From assembly GCA_964458795.1 (NCBI GenBank), contig CAYWJW010000049.1, positions 1 to 11,736 of the forward strand: a stretch of 11,736 bases of DNA, written 5' to 3'. The notes under the pieces are model-generated. The model was given only the letters and a program-made list of their open reading frames with translations, made no database searches and was not told where the DNA came from. Positions 1-6,878 of the stretch are shown piece by piece (the stretch's first letter is position 1; each line of letters opens with the position of its first letter). This DNA comes from JAJTHY01 sp964458795. GTDB lineage: Bacteria > Pseudomonadota > Alphaproteobacteria > Rickettsiales > Midichloriaceae. Made by a program: the position numbers and the translations under genes.

Positions 1-739
1 GTTGTTGAGTATCTGGAATGTAAGTAACACCAGCTTTAAAGCCATACCAGGTTGGAGTGTAGTAACTAATCTTAGAAGAGTTAGCGACGTATGAATGATC
101 TTGCGCAGTTAACAGGTTAGGATTTACTATCTGTTTTCCCGAATGAAGAGGCAAAGGAAAAACGAAAAATGACTTACTAACATTAGTGTTAATCCAGTAT
201 TGCCAATCACCATCTATCCCACCGGTTGCACGGGCAAGAGAAGCCCCACCTGTTTTCAATGCTTCATAACTGCCTGAATAGCTGCCAGCCTCTATTCTAC
301 CCATACAGTTCTCAACATACATCATAGTTTGGTAAGCAACAGAAGGCTCACCAAGTAGTGGGTTGCCTTGAGGATCCACATCTGTAGGGTCGTAACCAAA
401 TTTGCTGTTTGAAGTATCAACATTAAGAACTATCAACCCACCATATTTGAAGCAGCTAGCGTGACCATCTGCGCTAATATAGATAAGTGGATCATTCACA
501 ATGCCATATCTATCGAGCTTTGAAGGTAATGTAGTTATAAATGGAATATCTTCAGACAACAATCCTACTGGTGGCGCCAGTGGAGTACTTGAGTTATATG
601 GAAATTTCTCGGATTTATATCCGAATTGTACATCCATTTCCGCACCTAAAGTAATAGTAGGCGCCTTCATATGTGCAGAAGCAGCAGAGGCAACGCTAGC
701 AGCTAACGCAGCAATAATAAATTTTGTTTTTTTAGACAT
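1..739 (-). CDS. Outer-membrane porin, general alphaproteobacterial type, 3' end missing
   Basis: The frame is open from an ATG at 739 to the window edge, giving 246 codons of an incomplete protein. The first 22 residues form a classic signal peptide: MSKKTK, a hydrophobic stretch, then ASAASA before HMKAP. The mature part has alternating polar and aromatic beta-strand character. Near the visible end KISYYTPTWYGFKAGVTYIP matches the 'tYYtPrf.GfqlGvsY.Pd' signature I recognise from 16-stranded general porins of alphaproteobacteria. Such porins form trimeric channels for small solutes in the outer membrane. A Shine-Dalgarno-like GAAGGG lies about ten bases before the ATG. Only about 60 percent of a usual porin is present, so the C-terminal anchoring strand cannot be checked. 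The gene is divergent from the Ulp1-like protease gene. Family assignment is good; the exact subfamily and substrate are unknown. Confidence 0.8.
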   Translation of the reverse strand, partial: MSKKTKFIIAALAASVASAASAHMKAPTITLGAEMDVQFGYKSEKFPYNSSTPLAPPVGLLSEDIPFITTLPSKLDRYGIVNDPLIYISADGHASCFKYGGLIVLNVDTSNSKFGYDPTDVDPQGNPLLGEPSVAYQTMMYVENCMGRIEAGSYSGSYEALKTGGASLARATGGIDGDWQYWINTNVSKSFFVFPLPLHSGKQIVNPNLLTAQDHSYVANSSKISYYTPTWYGFKAGVTYIPDTQQ

Positions 740-767
740 TATATTACCCTTCGTTATAAAATTAATA

Positions 768-796
768 ATTATCAATGTACTAAAGTTAAACTCCAA
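768..796 (-). promoter_or_regulatory. Candidate sigma-70 promoter of the porin
   Basis: On the minus strand TTGGAG (791-796) is followed after exactly 17 bases by GATAAT (768-773). Transcription would start near 760, leaving a leader of about 20 bases that carries the GAAGGG ribosome-binding site. The match is moderate and the region is AT-rich, so chance is possible. Confidence 0.4.
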
Positions 797-901
797 TACA
801 TACGCACAGCAACTTAAAAAACTTAATGTTTGAGTTTTATTGAATTTAGTTGCAAAACGGCAACTGTAGCAACATGGTTTTAGCAAAAGCAAATATACCT
901 T

Positions 902-991
902 CACTTCTTCTATCTTATATTTATTAGTATACTTGACTTGTTAGTGCTTATGGAAGCACCATTACAAAATATTTTTGCCTCTGTAAATTTC
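902..991 (-). repeat. Dispersed ~90-base element, copy 1 (possible structured RNA)
   Basis: Read on the minus strand, this stretch matches 11371-11461 on the plus strand. Over the 75 bases from AAAAATATTTT to AGAAGTG the two align without gaps at about 57 identical positions. The flanking AATTTA..GA segment also matches, with a three-base length difference. The core holds a perfect six-base hairpin, GTGCTT-CCAT-AAGCAC (945-960). The other copy forms a related hairpin with the same TCCAT loop sequence but different stem bases. The element ends about 130 bases before the porin promoter candidate and ends immediately next to the protease promoter candidate. It may be a leader, a small RNA or a mobile-repeat remnant; function is unknown. 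Confidence 0.6.
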
Positions 992-1000
992 ATATTTTTC

Positions 1001-1029
1001 TTGAATAAGATGCCGTAAATGGTTATTAT
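1001..1029 (+). promoter_or_regulatory. Candidate sigma-70 promoter of the Ulp1-like gene
   Basis: TTGAAT (1001-1006) and TATTAT (1024-1029) are separated by exactly 17 bases, one mismatch from consensus in the -10 box and two in the -35 box. A start near 1036 would give a leader of about 24 bases before the ATG at 1060. Confidence 0.5.
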
Positions 1030-1059
1030 CTCTAAGTTTAATAAAAGTAATAGATATTG

Positions 1060-2331
1060 ATGAAGAATAGTTTAGATACTTTTGAAACAGTACAAAACAC
1101 TGGTATTGGAATAGATGTCATTTCCGGTGCGTTATCGCAATATTATAAAGACAGAGAAGATGTGCATATTGTATATGGACACAATTCGGTTAATACAGAT
1201 ACTGCAATTGCCAGTTTGGCAGCACATATACTAAGAGTCTACGGTGAAAAGCCTTCATTAAAGTATATAGGACTTTCTTTTGCTATAAGTACTATACACC
1301 AAATAGCTGTTGTTATAGATATGGAAAGCAAACTTATCTATTATAAGGATTCTTTACATGGTTCTACCCTACCCAAGCTTCAAGTACTAGCCAATAGTCT
1401 AAGTCAGCTTTCTAATACAGATTCATATAGAATAGGGAAATTAATTTATGAGGGGCCTTACACAGATCAAGAGCATATGTGGGAATGCGGCATCTATACC
1501 TTCTATAACCTTACGTACATAATTGACCAAACTTCCACAACTGACCGCCCTAGCATTGATAAACCAGAGAGAATAGCGGATTTAAGTGATTTAGAGGCGC
1601 GTTATAATGACATACAAGCTCTCTCGGATGAATTTGTGAAGTCTTATGCTCCTGTTTATAATGATACTAGAGAGAAGAGAAGAATAAAGCTGCTATTGCG
1701 CGATGCATTAAGCGGACTCCCAGAAAACACTGCACCTGCATTACTTGCGGCATTAAGACTAGAATTATCTCCTGACTCTCCTGATGAAATAAGAGAGAGA
1801 TGTATTTGTGATTTTTTACAAAGCTACAAAACTAACCATGATGATAGAGGAAACCAAATCGTCCATGCTTATATAGAGTTTCTCAAAGGCTCGCATGGTC
1901 TTGGTAAGTGCGCGCAAGGCATGCTAGTTGCATCAGATAGCAACTGCGCTATAGTACAAGGCTTTTTAAATACAATTTTGCCATCTCTTGTGGAAGTAAA
2001 AGTAGATGAAACCTTGAGCGACGCGAAAGTACTACCAGCATATAAGAAAAAAGATGGACATGACACCCTTGAACACAGGAAGAACAGGAAAACTCCAGTA
2101 ACACCAAATGATATGGGCTTCACCATAGTAGGCCCATGCATAATAGTTGGCGCACTGATTGGCGCATTAGCGGGATATACACTTAAAAATAGCTCTAATA
2201 TTGGTGCATTTAGGCTGTTGTCATCATGCTTTTCAAGCTCTGAGATAACTCCTCGTATAATTACTAATGCCATTATAGGTGGCTTTGTGGGCCTTATTGC
2301 CGGTGGGTTAGCATCAAGTAGATCAATTTGA
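1060..2331 (+). CDS. Putative Ulp1-like (clan CE) cysteine protease with C-terminal membrane segments; candidate effector
   Basis: The protein has 423 residues from the ATG at 1060; a TTG directly before it could also start. I do not recognise a named family member, but residues 70-150 carry the clan CE (Ulp1/C48) layout. H80 sits in HQIAVVID, D97 in YYKDSL, Q137 in TDQEHMW and C143 in WECGIYTFYN. The His-Asp distance (17) and Gln-Cys distance (6) equal those I recall for yeast Ulp1, and ECGIY resembles its DCGIY. Such enzymes cleave ubiquitin, SUMO or NEDD8, or acetylate targets. The middle, about 150-345, is helical and charged without a known domain. Two glycine-zipper hydrophobic segments lie near 353-373 and 399-418, so membrane anchoring is likely. 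No N-terminal signal peptide is visible, and the ribosome-binding site is weak. Its tail overlaps tmk by nine bases. A secreted role acting on host proteins is inference from other Rickettsiales CE-clan effectors. Confidence 0.65.
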   Translation: MKNSLDTFETVQNTGIGIDVISGALSQYYKDREDVHIVYGHNSVNTDTAIASLAAHILRVYGEKPSLKYIGLSFAISTIHQIAVVIDMESKLIYYKDSLHGSTLPKLQVLANSLSQLSNTDSYRIGKLIYEGPYTDQEHMWECGIYTFYNLTYIIDQTSTTDRPSIDKPERIADLSDLEARYNDIQALSDEFVKSYAPVYNDTREKRRIKLLLRDALSGLPENTAPALLAALRLELSPDSPDEIRERCICDFLQSYKTNHDDRGNQIVHAYIEFLKGSHGLGKCAQGMLVASDSNCAIVQGFLNTILPSLVEVKVDETLSDAKVLPAYKKKDGHDTLEHRKNRKTPVTPNDMGFTIVGPCIIVGALIGALAGYTLKNSSNIGAFRLLSSCFSSSEITPRIITNAIIGGFVGLIAGGLASSRSI

Positions 2332-2955
2332 ATGCAGTTCGGTGATTCGAGCATGGTAAGAAACATGCTTATAAATCTGCTCAGCAATAGTGTTCATATC
2401 CTGAGTTCCATCTATTACCTTAAAGCGATTAGGCTCTAGGCTTGCACAGGCAAGCAAGGCCTTGCGTACTTTTTTATGGAAATCTATATCCATTGCATCA
2501 TAGTGGTTATTTAACTCTCGCACGCCTTGAATACGCCTTAAGCCTACTTCCGGCTCTATATCTACCAGAATAGTTAAGTCGGGAGCAAAGTTGCCGAAGA
2601 TATCTTTATGAAGTTTGCGGATAAGCTCAACATCCAAACCTTTTGTATAACCTTGGTAGGCTATACTGGAATCGATAAAGCGATCGCATACTACAACAAA
2701 ACCCTCTTTAAGTTTTGGCTTTATGAAGTGTTCTACATGATCATTTCTCGCGGCTGATATAAGCAGGAATTCGGTTAAAGGGTCTTCAATACCACCCTTT
2801 TCCAAAAGTAATCCACGGATATTTTCAGCAAGTGGTGTACCACCAGGCTCACGCGTTAGGATGGCTTCCACTCCAGCTTCTTTAAGAGCAGCCATCAGGA
2901 GTTTAGCCTGAGTAGTTTTGCCAGAACCTTCACCGCCTTCAAATGTTATAAACAT
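2323..2955 (-). CDS. tmk: Thymidylate kinase
   Basis: This cytosolic enzyme phosphorylates dTMP to dTDP with ATP, an essential step in dTTP supply. The 210-residue product has the P-loop GGEGSGKTT at 7-15, the family signature TREPGGTP at 34-41, and the DRFIDSSIAYQG block at 91-102 that binds the nucleotide. The C-terminal lid region around 139-170 is present but less typical. The ATG at 2955 is chosen because AAGGAG stands six to eight bases before it and the protein then begins MFITFEGGEGSGKTT, as the family does. The frame is open upstream to an ATG at 3000, but that extension would run through a palindromic repeat. The gene lies 108 bases after pnp, separated by two palindromes, so cotranscription is uncertain. 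Its last codons overlap the convergent Ulp1-like gene. Confidence 0.96.
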   Translation of the reverse strand: MFITFEGGEGSGKTTQAKLLMAALKEAGVEAILTREPGGTPLAENIRGLLLEKGGIEDPLTEFLLISAARNDHVEHFIKPKLKEGFVVVCDRFIDSSIAYQGYTKGLDVELIRKLHKDIFGNFAPDLTILVDIEPEVGLRRIQGVRELNNHYDAMDIDFHKKVRKALLACASLEPNRFKVIDGTQDMNTIAEQIYKHVSYHARITELHSN

Positions 2956-2995
2956 TATGCACTCCTTAAACTTAGAAAATACTGCTCTTATATTT

Positions 2996-3020
2996 GTCAT
3001 GCTGAATTTATTTCAGCATC
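2996..3020. repeat. Palindromic element, GTCATGCTGAA type
   Basis: ATGCTGAA (2999-3006) and TTCAGCAT (3012-3019) form a perfect eight-base stem around TTTAT, preceded by GTC. Elements of the same design occur at 8943, 9030 and 11494. It lies between pnp and tmk and could act as a 3' end stabiliser in the transcript, but no U-tract makes it a standard terminator. Confidence 0.7.
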
Positions 3021-3039
3021 TCATAAACCCTAAGCAAGA

Positions 3040-3058
3040 TGCCGGATCAAGTCCGGCA
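3040..3058. repeat. Palindromic element with TCAAG loop, just after pnp stop
   Basis: TGCCGGA and TCCGGCA pair over seven bases around the loop TCAAG. The same loop occurs in the two longer palindromes at 11568 and 11687, while the stem bases differ. It ends five bases from the pnp stop codon, so it would form the first hairpin of the pnp mRNA 3' region. Confidence 0.65.
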
Positions 3059-3063
3059 AAGTT

Positions 3064-5526
3064 CTAGAAGAATCTAAGCTTTTTATCCGGTTTAGTATCA
3101 CCTTGGGGAGCATTCGACCTCTCCTCAGTTTCGCGACTAGAGCTTCCACCTGTTGTGCGCTTAAACTTCCGTTTACCGCTACCTTTGCGCTCACCTGAAT
3201 CTTCCGTATGCTCACCACCTTGGTGTTCACCATGTTCTTCACGTGGCTCAGGACGGGGTTCTGAACGTGGCTCTCTTTCAGAGCGCTCACCACGATCATG
3301 TCCACGATCGCGAGGCCCGCGTGAATCACGCCCACCACGATCTCTTGGTCCTCGTGAATCGCGTCCACCACCTCTACCGCCTCTTGGCTCAATTGCTTCA
3401 ATTTCACCCAAAACTTCATCATCAGGCGCATCTTCAGAGGATTTAGCAGCTTTCATGCTAAGTTTAACACGACCAGTTTTATCTATATCAATAACTTTAA
3501 CCTTCACTCTTTGACCCTCTGAAACGAAGTCACGCGGATGGTTAACTTTCTGACTGGACATTTCACTTACGTGAACTAAACCTTCACAGTTACGCATAAT
3601 TCCAACAAAAGCACCAAAGTCAGTTACTTTAACAACTTTACCATCATAGATAGCACCAATTTCCGGCACAGCTATAATATCACCAATCATTGCAAGAGCG
3701 GCTTCCATACCTTCTGCAGAAACTGAAGCAACATTAACTGTACCATCATCACTGATATCAATTTTAGCTCCGGTTTTTTCTATGATATCTTTAATAACTT
3801 TACCACCTGGGCCAATTAGTTCACCTATCTTTTCTTTAGGTATTTTTAGAGAGTGGATTTGTGGAGCGCTTTTAGAAATTTCAGAACGCGACTTAGTTAA
3901 GGCTTCTGACATACAAGATAGAATATGCTTCCTACCGTCTTTAGCTTGAGCAAGAGCTTGTTCCATAATGTCTTCAGTTATACCTTTAATCTTAATATCC
4001 ATTTGAAGTGCGGTTATACCTTCCTCAGTACCAGCAACTTTAAAGTCCATATCGCCAAGATGATCTTCATCACCCATGATATCAGAAAGCACTACAAAAC
4101 GTTTACCTTCTTTTATAAGACCCATAGCAATACCAGCAATTGGTGAGCGAAGTGGGACACCCGCAGCCATAAGCGATAGTGAGGCACCACATACGCTTGC
4201 CATTGAAGATGAACCGTTAGATTCAGTAATCTCAGAAACAACACGTATCGTGTAAGGGCATTCTTCCTCAGAAGGAATAAGCGCATTAATCGCGCGGAAA
4301 GCTAGCTTTCCATGACCAATCCCACGTCTTCCAGGCGCACGCATTGGCCCGGTTTCACCAACAGAGTATGCTGGGAAGTTGTAATGCAATGTGAAGCGAT
4401 CCTTGCGGATACCTTCAATGTCATCAACCATTTGTCTATCTTCACCAGTACCAAGTGTAGTTAGAACCAAGGCTTGTGTCTCACCTCTTGTGAATAAAGC
4501 AGAACCATGTACGCGTGGCAGAATATCTACCTGGGACATAATCTTCCTTATATTTTCAGGTCCGCGACCATCAATCCTTAGCTTTTCACTAAGAGCTAGT
4601 TCACGCACAATTTTACTTTGAAGTTCCTTAAATGCGCTACTTACTTTCTTCTCATCCAGCTCTTCCTTCTCAACTAGGGCTGCCTTGACAGCTTTTTTAA
4701 GCTCATCAATTTCCGCATAGCGAGCTTGTTTCTCAACTATCTTATAGGCAGCAGCTAATTTCTTACCTACTAGCTTCTCGATGCGAGCAATGATATCACT
4801 GTTATCAAATAAAGTAACTTCCCATGGCTTGTTCCCCACAGCTTTGGCCATCTCTTCAATCGCTTCGATAACACCTTGGAAGGCCTTATGTCCAAACATA
4901 ACAGCTTCAAGCATGATTTCTTCAGAAAGCTCTTTAGCTTCTGATTCAACCATAAGAACTGCATCTTTAGTTCCAGCAACAATAAGATCAAGCAAGCTGC
5001 CATCAGCTATTTCTGCAGCAGATGGGTTTAGAATGAATTCACCATTTTTATAACCAACACGTGCAGCACCAATTGGCCCATCAAACGGAATGCCAGATAT
5101 GGCAAGAGCCGCTGAAGCACCAATCGCGGCGACGATATCAGGTTGGTGTTCAGGGTCGTATGATAGAACTGTGCAAGTAACCTGAACTTCATTGCAGAAG
5201 CCATTTGGGAATAATGGACGAATCGGGCGATCTATTAAACGTGAGGTTAAAACTTCACGCTCAGTTGGCCTATTTTCGCGTTTAAAAAAGCCACCTGGGA
5301 ACTTACCGGCAGCGTAATACTTCTCTAAATAATTTATAGTTAGTGGGAAGAAATCAATTCCTTCCTTAGGCTCTTTAGCAGCAACAACAGCGCATAGCAC
5401 TACTGTATCACCTTTTCTTGCAACTACAGAGTGCGCTTGGCGCGCAATCTTGCCTGTTTCAAGGCGTACAATATCTTTGCCAAATTGGACTTCTTTTACA
5501 ATAATTTTATCAATATTAATCGGCAT
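3064..5526 (-). CDS. pnp: Polyribonucleotide nucleotidyltransferase (PNPase) with a long Arg/Gly-rich tail
   Basis: PNPase degrades RNA 3' to 5' by phosphorolysis and is a central RNA-decay enzyme. The 820-residue product has a first RNase PH domain (GGFFKRENRPTE at 78-89), an alpha-helical linker near 240-310 and the second catalytic RNase PH domain. Its metal and catalytic acids sit in MGDEDHLGDMDF; D486 and D492 fall at the same numbers as in E. coli. A KH domain (IGELIGPGGKVIKDII, about 557-615) and an S1 domain (about 624-692) follow. Residues 693-820 form an extra tail of about 128 residues rich in Arg, Gly, Asp and Glu, with an 11-residue tandem repeat. The total is about 100 residues longer than usual. 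No strong ribosome-binding site precedes the ATG at 5526. The gene follows rpsO by 93 bases, the classic rpsO-pnp pairing. Confidence 0.98.
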   Translation of the reverse strand: MPINIDKIIVKEVQFGKDIVRLETGKIARQAHSVVARKGDTVVLCAVVAAKEPKEGIDFFPLTINYLEKYYAAGKFPGGFFKRENRPTEREVLTSRLIDRPIRPLFPNGFCNEVQVTCTVLSYDPEHQPDIVAAIGASAALAISGIPFDGPIGAARVGYKNGEFILNPSAAEIADGSLLDLIVAGTKDAVLMVESEAKELSEEIMLEAVMFGHKAFQGVIEAIEEMAKAVGNKPWEVTLFDNSDIIARIEKLVGKKLAAAYKIVEKQARYAEIDELKKAVKAALVEKEELDEKKVSSAFKELQSKIVRELALSEKLRIDGRGPENIRKIMSQVDILPRVHGSALFTRGETQALVLTTLGTGEDRQMVDDIEGIRKDRFTLHYNFPAYSVGETGPMRAPGRRGIGHGKLAFRAINALIPSEEECPYTIRVVSEITESNGSSSMASVCGASLSLMAAGVPLRSPIAGIAMGLIKEGKRFVVLSDIMGDEDHLGDMDFKVAGTEEGITALQMDIKIKGITEDIMEQALAQAKDGRKHILSCMSEALTKSRSEISKSAPQIHSLKIPKEKIGELIGPGGKVIKDIIEKTGAKIDISDDGTVNVASVSAEGMEAALAMIGDIIAVPEIGAIYDGKVVKVTDFGAFVGIMRNCEGLVHVSEMSSQKVNHPRDFVSEGQRVKVKVIDIDKTGRVKLSMKAAKSSEDAPDDEVLGEIEAIEPRGGRGGGRDSRGPRDRGGRDSRGPRDRGHDRGERSEREPRSEPRPEPREEHGEHQGGEHTEDSGERKGSGKRKFKRTTGGSSSRETEERSNAPQGDTKPDKKLRFF
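3301..3366 (-). repeat. Tandem 33-base coding repeat in the PNPase tail
   Basis: Two adjacent 33-base units encode the identical peptide GRDSRGPRDRG (residues 721-731 and 732-742). The units differ at about eight bases and every difference is synonymous, so the peptide has been kept while the DNA diverged. Confidence 0.8.
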
Positions 5527-5549
5527 TTATATATATCCATTTAAATTAT

Positions 5550-5569
5550 GCGCCAAACCATTTTGACGC
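5550..5569 (-). promoter_or_regulatory. Stem-loop in the rpsO-pnp gap
   Basis: On the minus strand GCGTCAAA and TTTGGCGC pair over eight positions (one G-U) around ATGG. It lies in the pnp leader, 24 bases before the start codon. In enterobacteria this gap holds an RNase III hairpin used for PNPase autocontrol. An equivalent role here is inference. The words ATGCGT repeat just upstream. Confidence 0.4.
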
Positions 5570-5619
5570 ATTTTCACGCATCTTTCACAATAAGTTAGAA
5601 TGAAAATTTTTTTCGTCAC

Positions 5620-5889
5620 TTATTTTCTGATGCCTAGTTTTTTGATCAATTCTTGGTACTTTGAGGCATCTTTACGCTCAAGGTATTTCAACAATTTTCT
5701 ACGTTGGTTTACTAGGAAAATCAAACCGCGTTTTGCTTGAGTATCTTTTTTATTGAAACTCAAATGTTCGGTTAAGTTTCTAACTCTTTCTGTTATGATT
5801 GCACATTGCACATCAACCGAGCCAGTGTCTCCTTTACTTAAACCAAAATCTTTAACTAAATCTTTCTTCTTTTCAGCAGTAATCGACAT
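5620..5889 (-). CDS. rpsO: 30S ribosomal protein S15
   Basis: S15 binds 16S rRNA early in assembly of the small subunit and takes part in a bridge to the large subunit. The product from the ATG at 5889 has 89 residues, the standard length, and shows the expected helical blocks: DTGSVDVQCAIITERVRNLT, HLSFNKKDTQAKRGL, and NQRRKLLKYLERKD. The upstream ATG at 5901 is rejected because TGGAGTG lies seven bases before 5889 and acts as its ribosome-binding site. The gene starts 15 bases after the truB stop, so the two are translated from one message. Nothing unusual is visible. Confidence 0.98.
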   Translation of the reverse strand: MSITAEKKKDLVKDFGLSKGDTGSVDVQCAIITERVRNLTEHLSFNKKDTQAKRGLIFLVNQRRKLLKYLERKDASKYQELIKKLGIRK

Positions 5890-5904
5890 CGCACACTCCA
5901 TATA

Positions 5905-6798
5905 TTATAGGTTAAAAATTCGCTTCGGTATCAAAACGCCATCCTCCAGCTTACAAATTGCAATTGGGATATTTCCACATATAGCAACTATACCCTCGCC
6001 CTCGCCTTCAGGTGACACTCGCACCCTTTGGCCAAACTTAAGACGCTTGCCTTCTGACTCTGATACCCGCCGCACTAAGATGTCGTCCAGCACGGCAGCA
6101 ATTGGGATAATTAAATCTTCCCAACCACGATCCAAAGCATTATGCACTAGTTTTTCTAAACTTTCTAGTGAAATCGCACTTTCGGCAGTAAAATTACCAA
6201 CCCGAGTTCTCCTTAAATAGGACACATAACCCAAAGCACCTAGCTTTTCTGCTATATCTATTGCTAGCGATCTTACATAAAAACCCTTACCACAGCATAT
6301 GCGAATAGTAGTTTTATCGCCCTCATGACCTATAACCTCAATTTCAGATAACTCTACGAGCTTTGGCTTAAGCTCAAATGCTTTACCTTCCCGGGCCATA
6401 TCATAAGCACGCTTACCTGCAACCTTAACTGCTGAATACTTAGGTGGGGTTTGCAAGTACGATGGTGTAAACTCTTTTAACACTTTCTCGATTTCTGCCC
6501 TATTTGGACGTACATCGCTAGTTGCTATAACAGCACCTTCAATATCTATAGTATCTCTATACTCACCCCAAGTTATAGTAAACTCATAAGCCTTGTGAGA
6601 TGACATAGCGAACTCTATAGCCTTCGTAGCTTCGCCTAGAGCAACAACTAGTACACCTGAGGCCATGGGATCAAGTGTGCCTGCATGCCCTAACTTCTTT
6701 AAACCAACCAGCCGCTTTATTCTGTTTAAAGCGTTTGCTGATGAGATTTGTAGCGGCTTATCTAAAACCAACCAGCCGTTTGGGTGAGATGTTGTCAT
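5905..6798 (-). CDS. truB: tRNA pseudouridine(55) synthase
   Basis: TruB isomerises U55 in the T-loop of tRNAs and acts as a tRNA chaperone. The 297-residue product starts at an ATG with AAGGA five bases upstream. It has the catalytic block GHAGTLDPMASGVL with nucleophile D43, the motif KYSAVKVAGKRAYDMAREG at 120-138, and the KGFYVRSLAIDIAEKLG block at 171-187. A C-terminal PUA-like part (about 240-297) contains KRLKFGQRV and ends normally. It sits 80 bases after murB and 15 bases before rpsO. The truB-rpsO-pnp order is the widespread arrangement; rbfA and infB, which often precede truB, are absent and replaced by prfB-murB. Confidence 0.97.
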   Translation of the reverse strand: MTTSHPNGWLVLDKPLQISSANALNRIKRLVGLKKLGHAGTLDPMASGVLVVALGEATKAIEFAMSSHKAYEFTITWGEYRDTIDIEGAVIATSDVRPNRAEIEKVLKEFTPSYLQTPPKYSAVKVAGKRAYDMAREGKAFELKPKLVELSEIEVIGHEGDKTTIRICCGKGFYVRSLAIDIAEKLGALGYVSYLRRTRVGNFTAESAISLESLEKLVHNALDRGWEDLIIPIAAVLDDILVRRVSESEGKRLKFGQRVRVSPEGEGEGIVAICGNIPIAICKLEDGVLIPKRIFNL

Positions 6799-6878
6799 TA
6801 TTCCTTAGTTTTTTATATTGCACAACACGTGGTACCTAAGCATGGCAATAAGTTATCCAGTTCCACGTCATCCTCGTA

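Larger units (their letters stand above)
740..1059. other. Divergent intergenic region between porin and Ulp1-like gene
   Basis: These roughly 320 bases are AT-rich and hold no credible gene. They contain a candidate porin promoter near the porin, a candidate protease promoter near the protease gene, and between them one copy of a roughly 90-base element that recurs at 11371-11461. The stretch 800-900 shows nothing I can assign beyond short A/T runs and a few imperfect repeats of the word GTTGC on the minus strand. Confidence 0.6.

Noticed and set aside
501..833. Plus-strand open frame of 110 codons opposite the porin
   Set aside because: It lies antisense to the porin signal peptide and mature start, whose frame is clearly the coding one.
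1057..1059. TTG as start of the Ulp1-like gene
   Set aside because: It adds one residue and is directly followed by ATG. Neither has a better ribosome-binding site, so the ATG is preferred.
2956..3000. Upstream ATG extending Tmk by 15 residues
   Set aside because: The extension is unlike the family and its start lies in a palindromic repeat. AAGGAG points to the ATG at 2955.
3155..3514. Open plus-strand frames over the PNPase tail coding Pro/Ser/Arg-rich peptides
   Set aside because: They are antisense products of the Arg/Gly-rich repeat codons of pnp, with no ribosome-binding site and no protein-like pattern.
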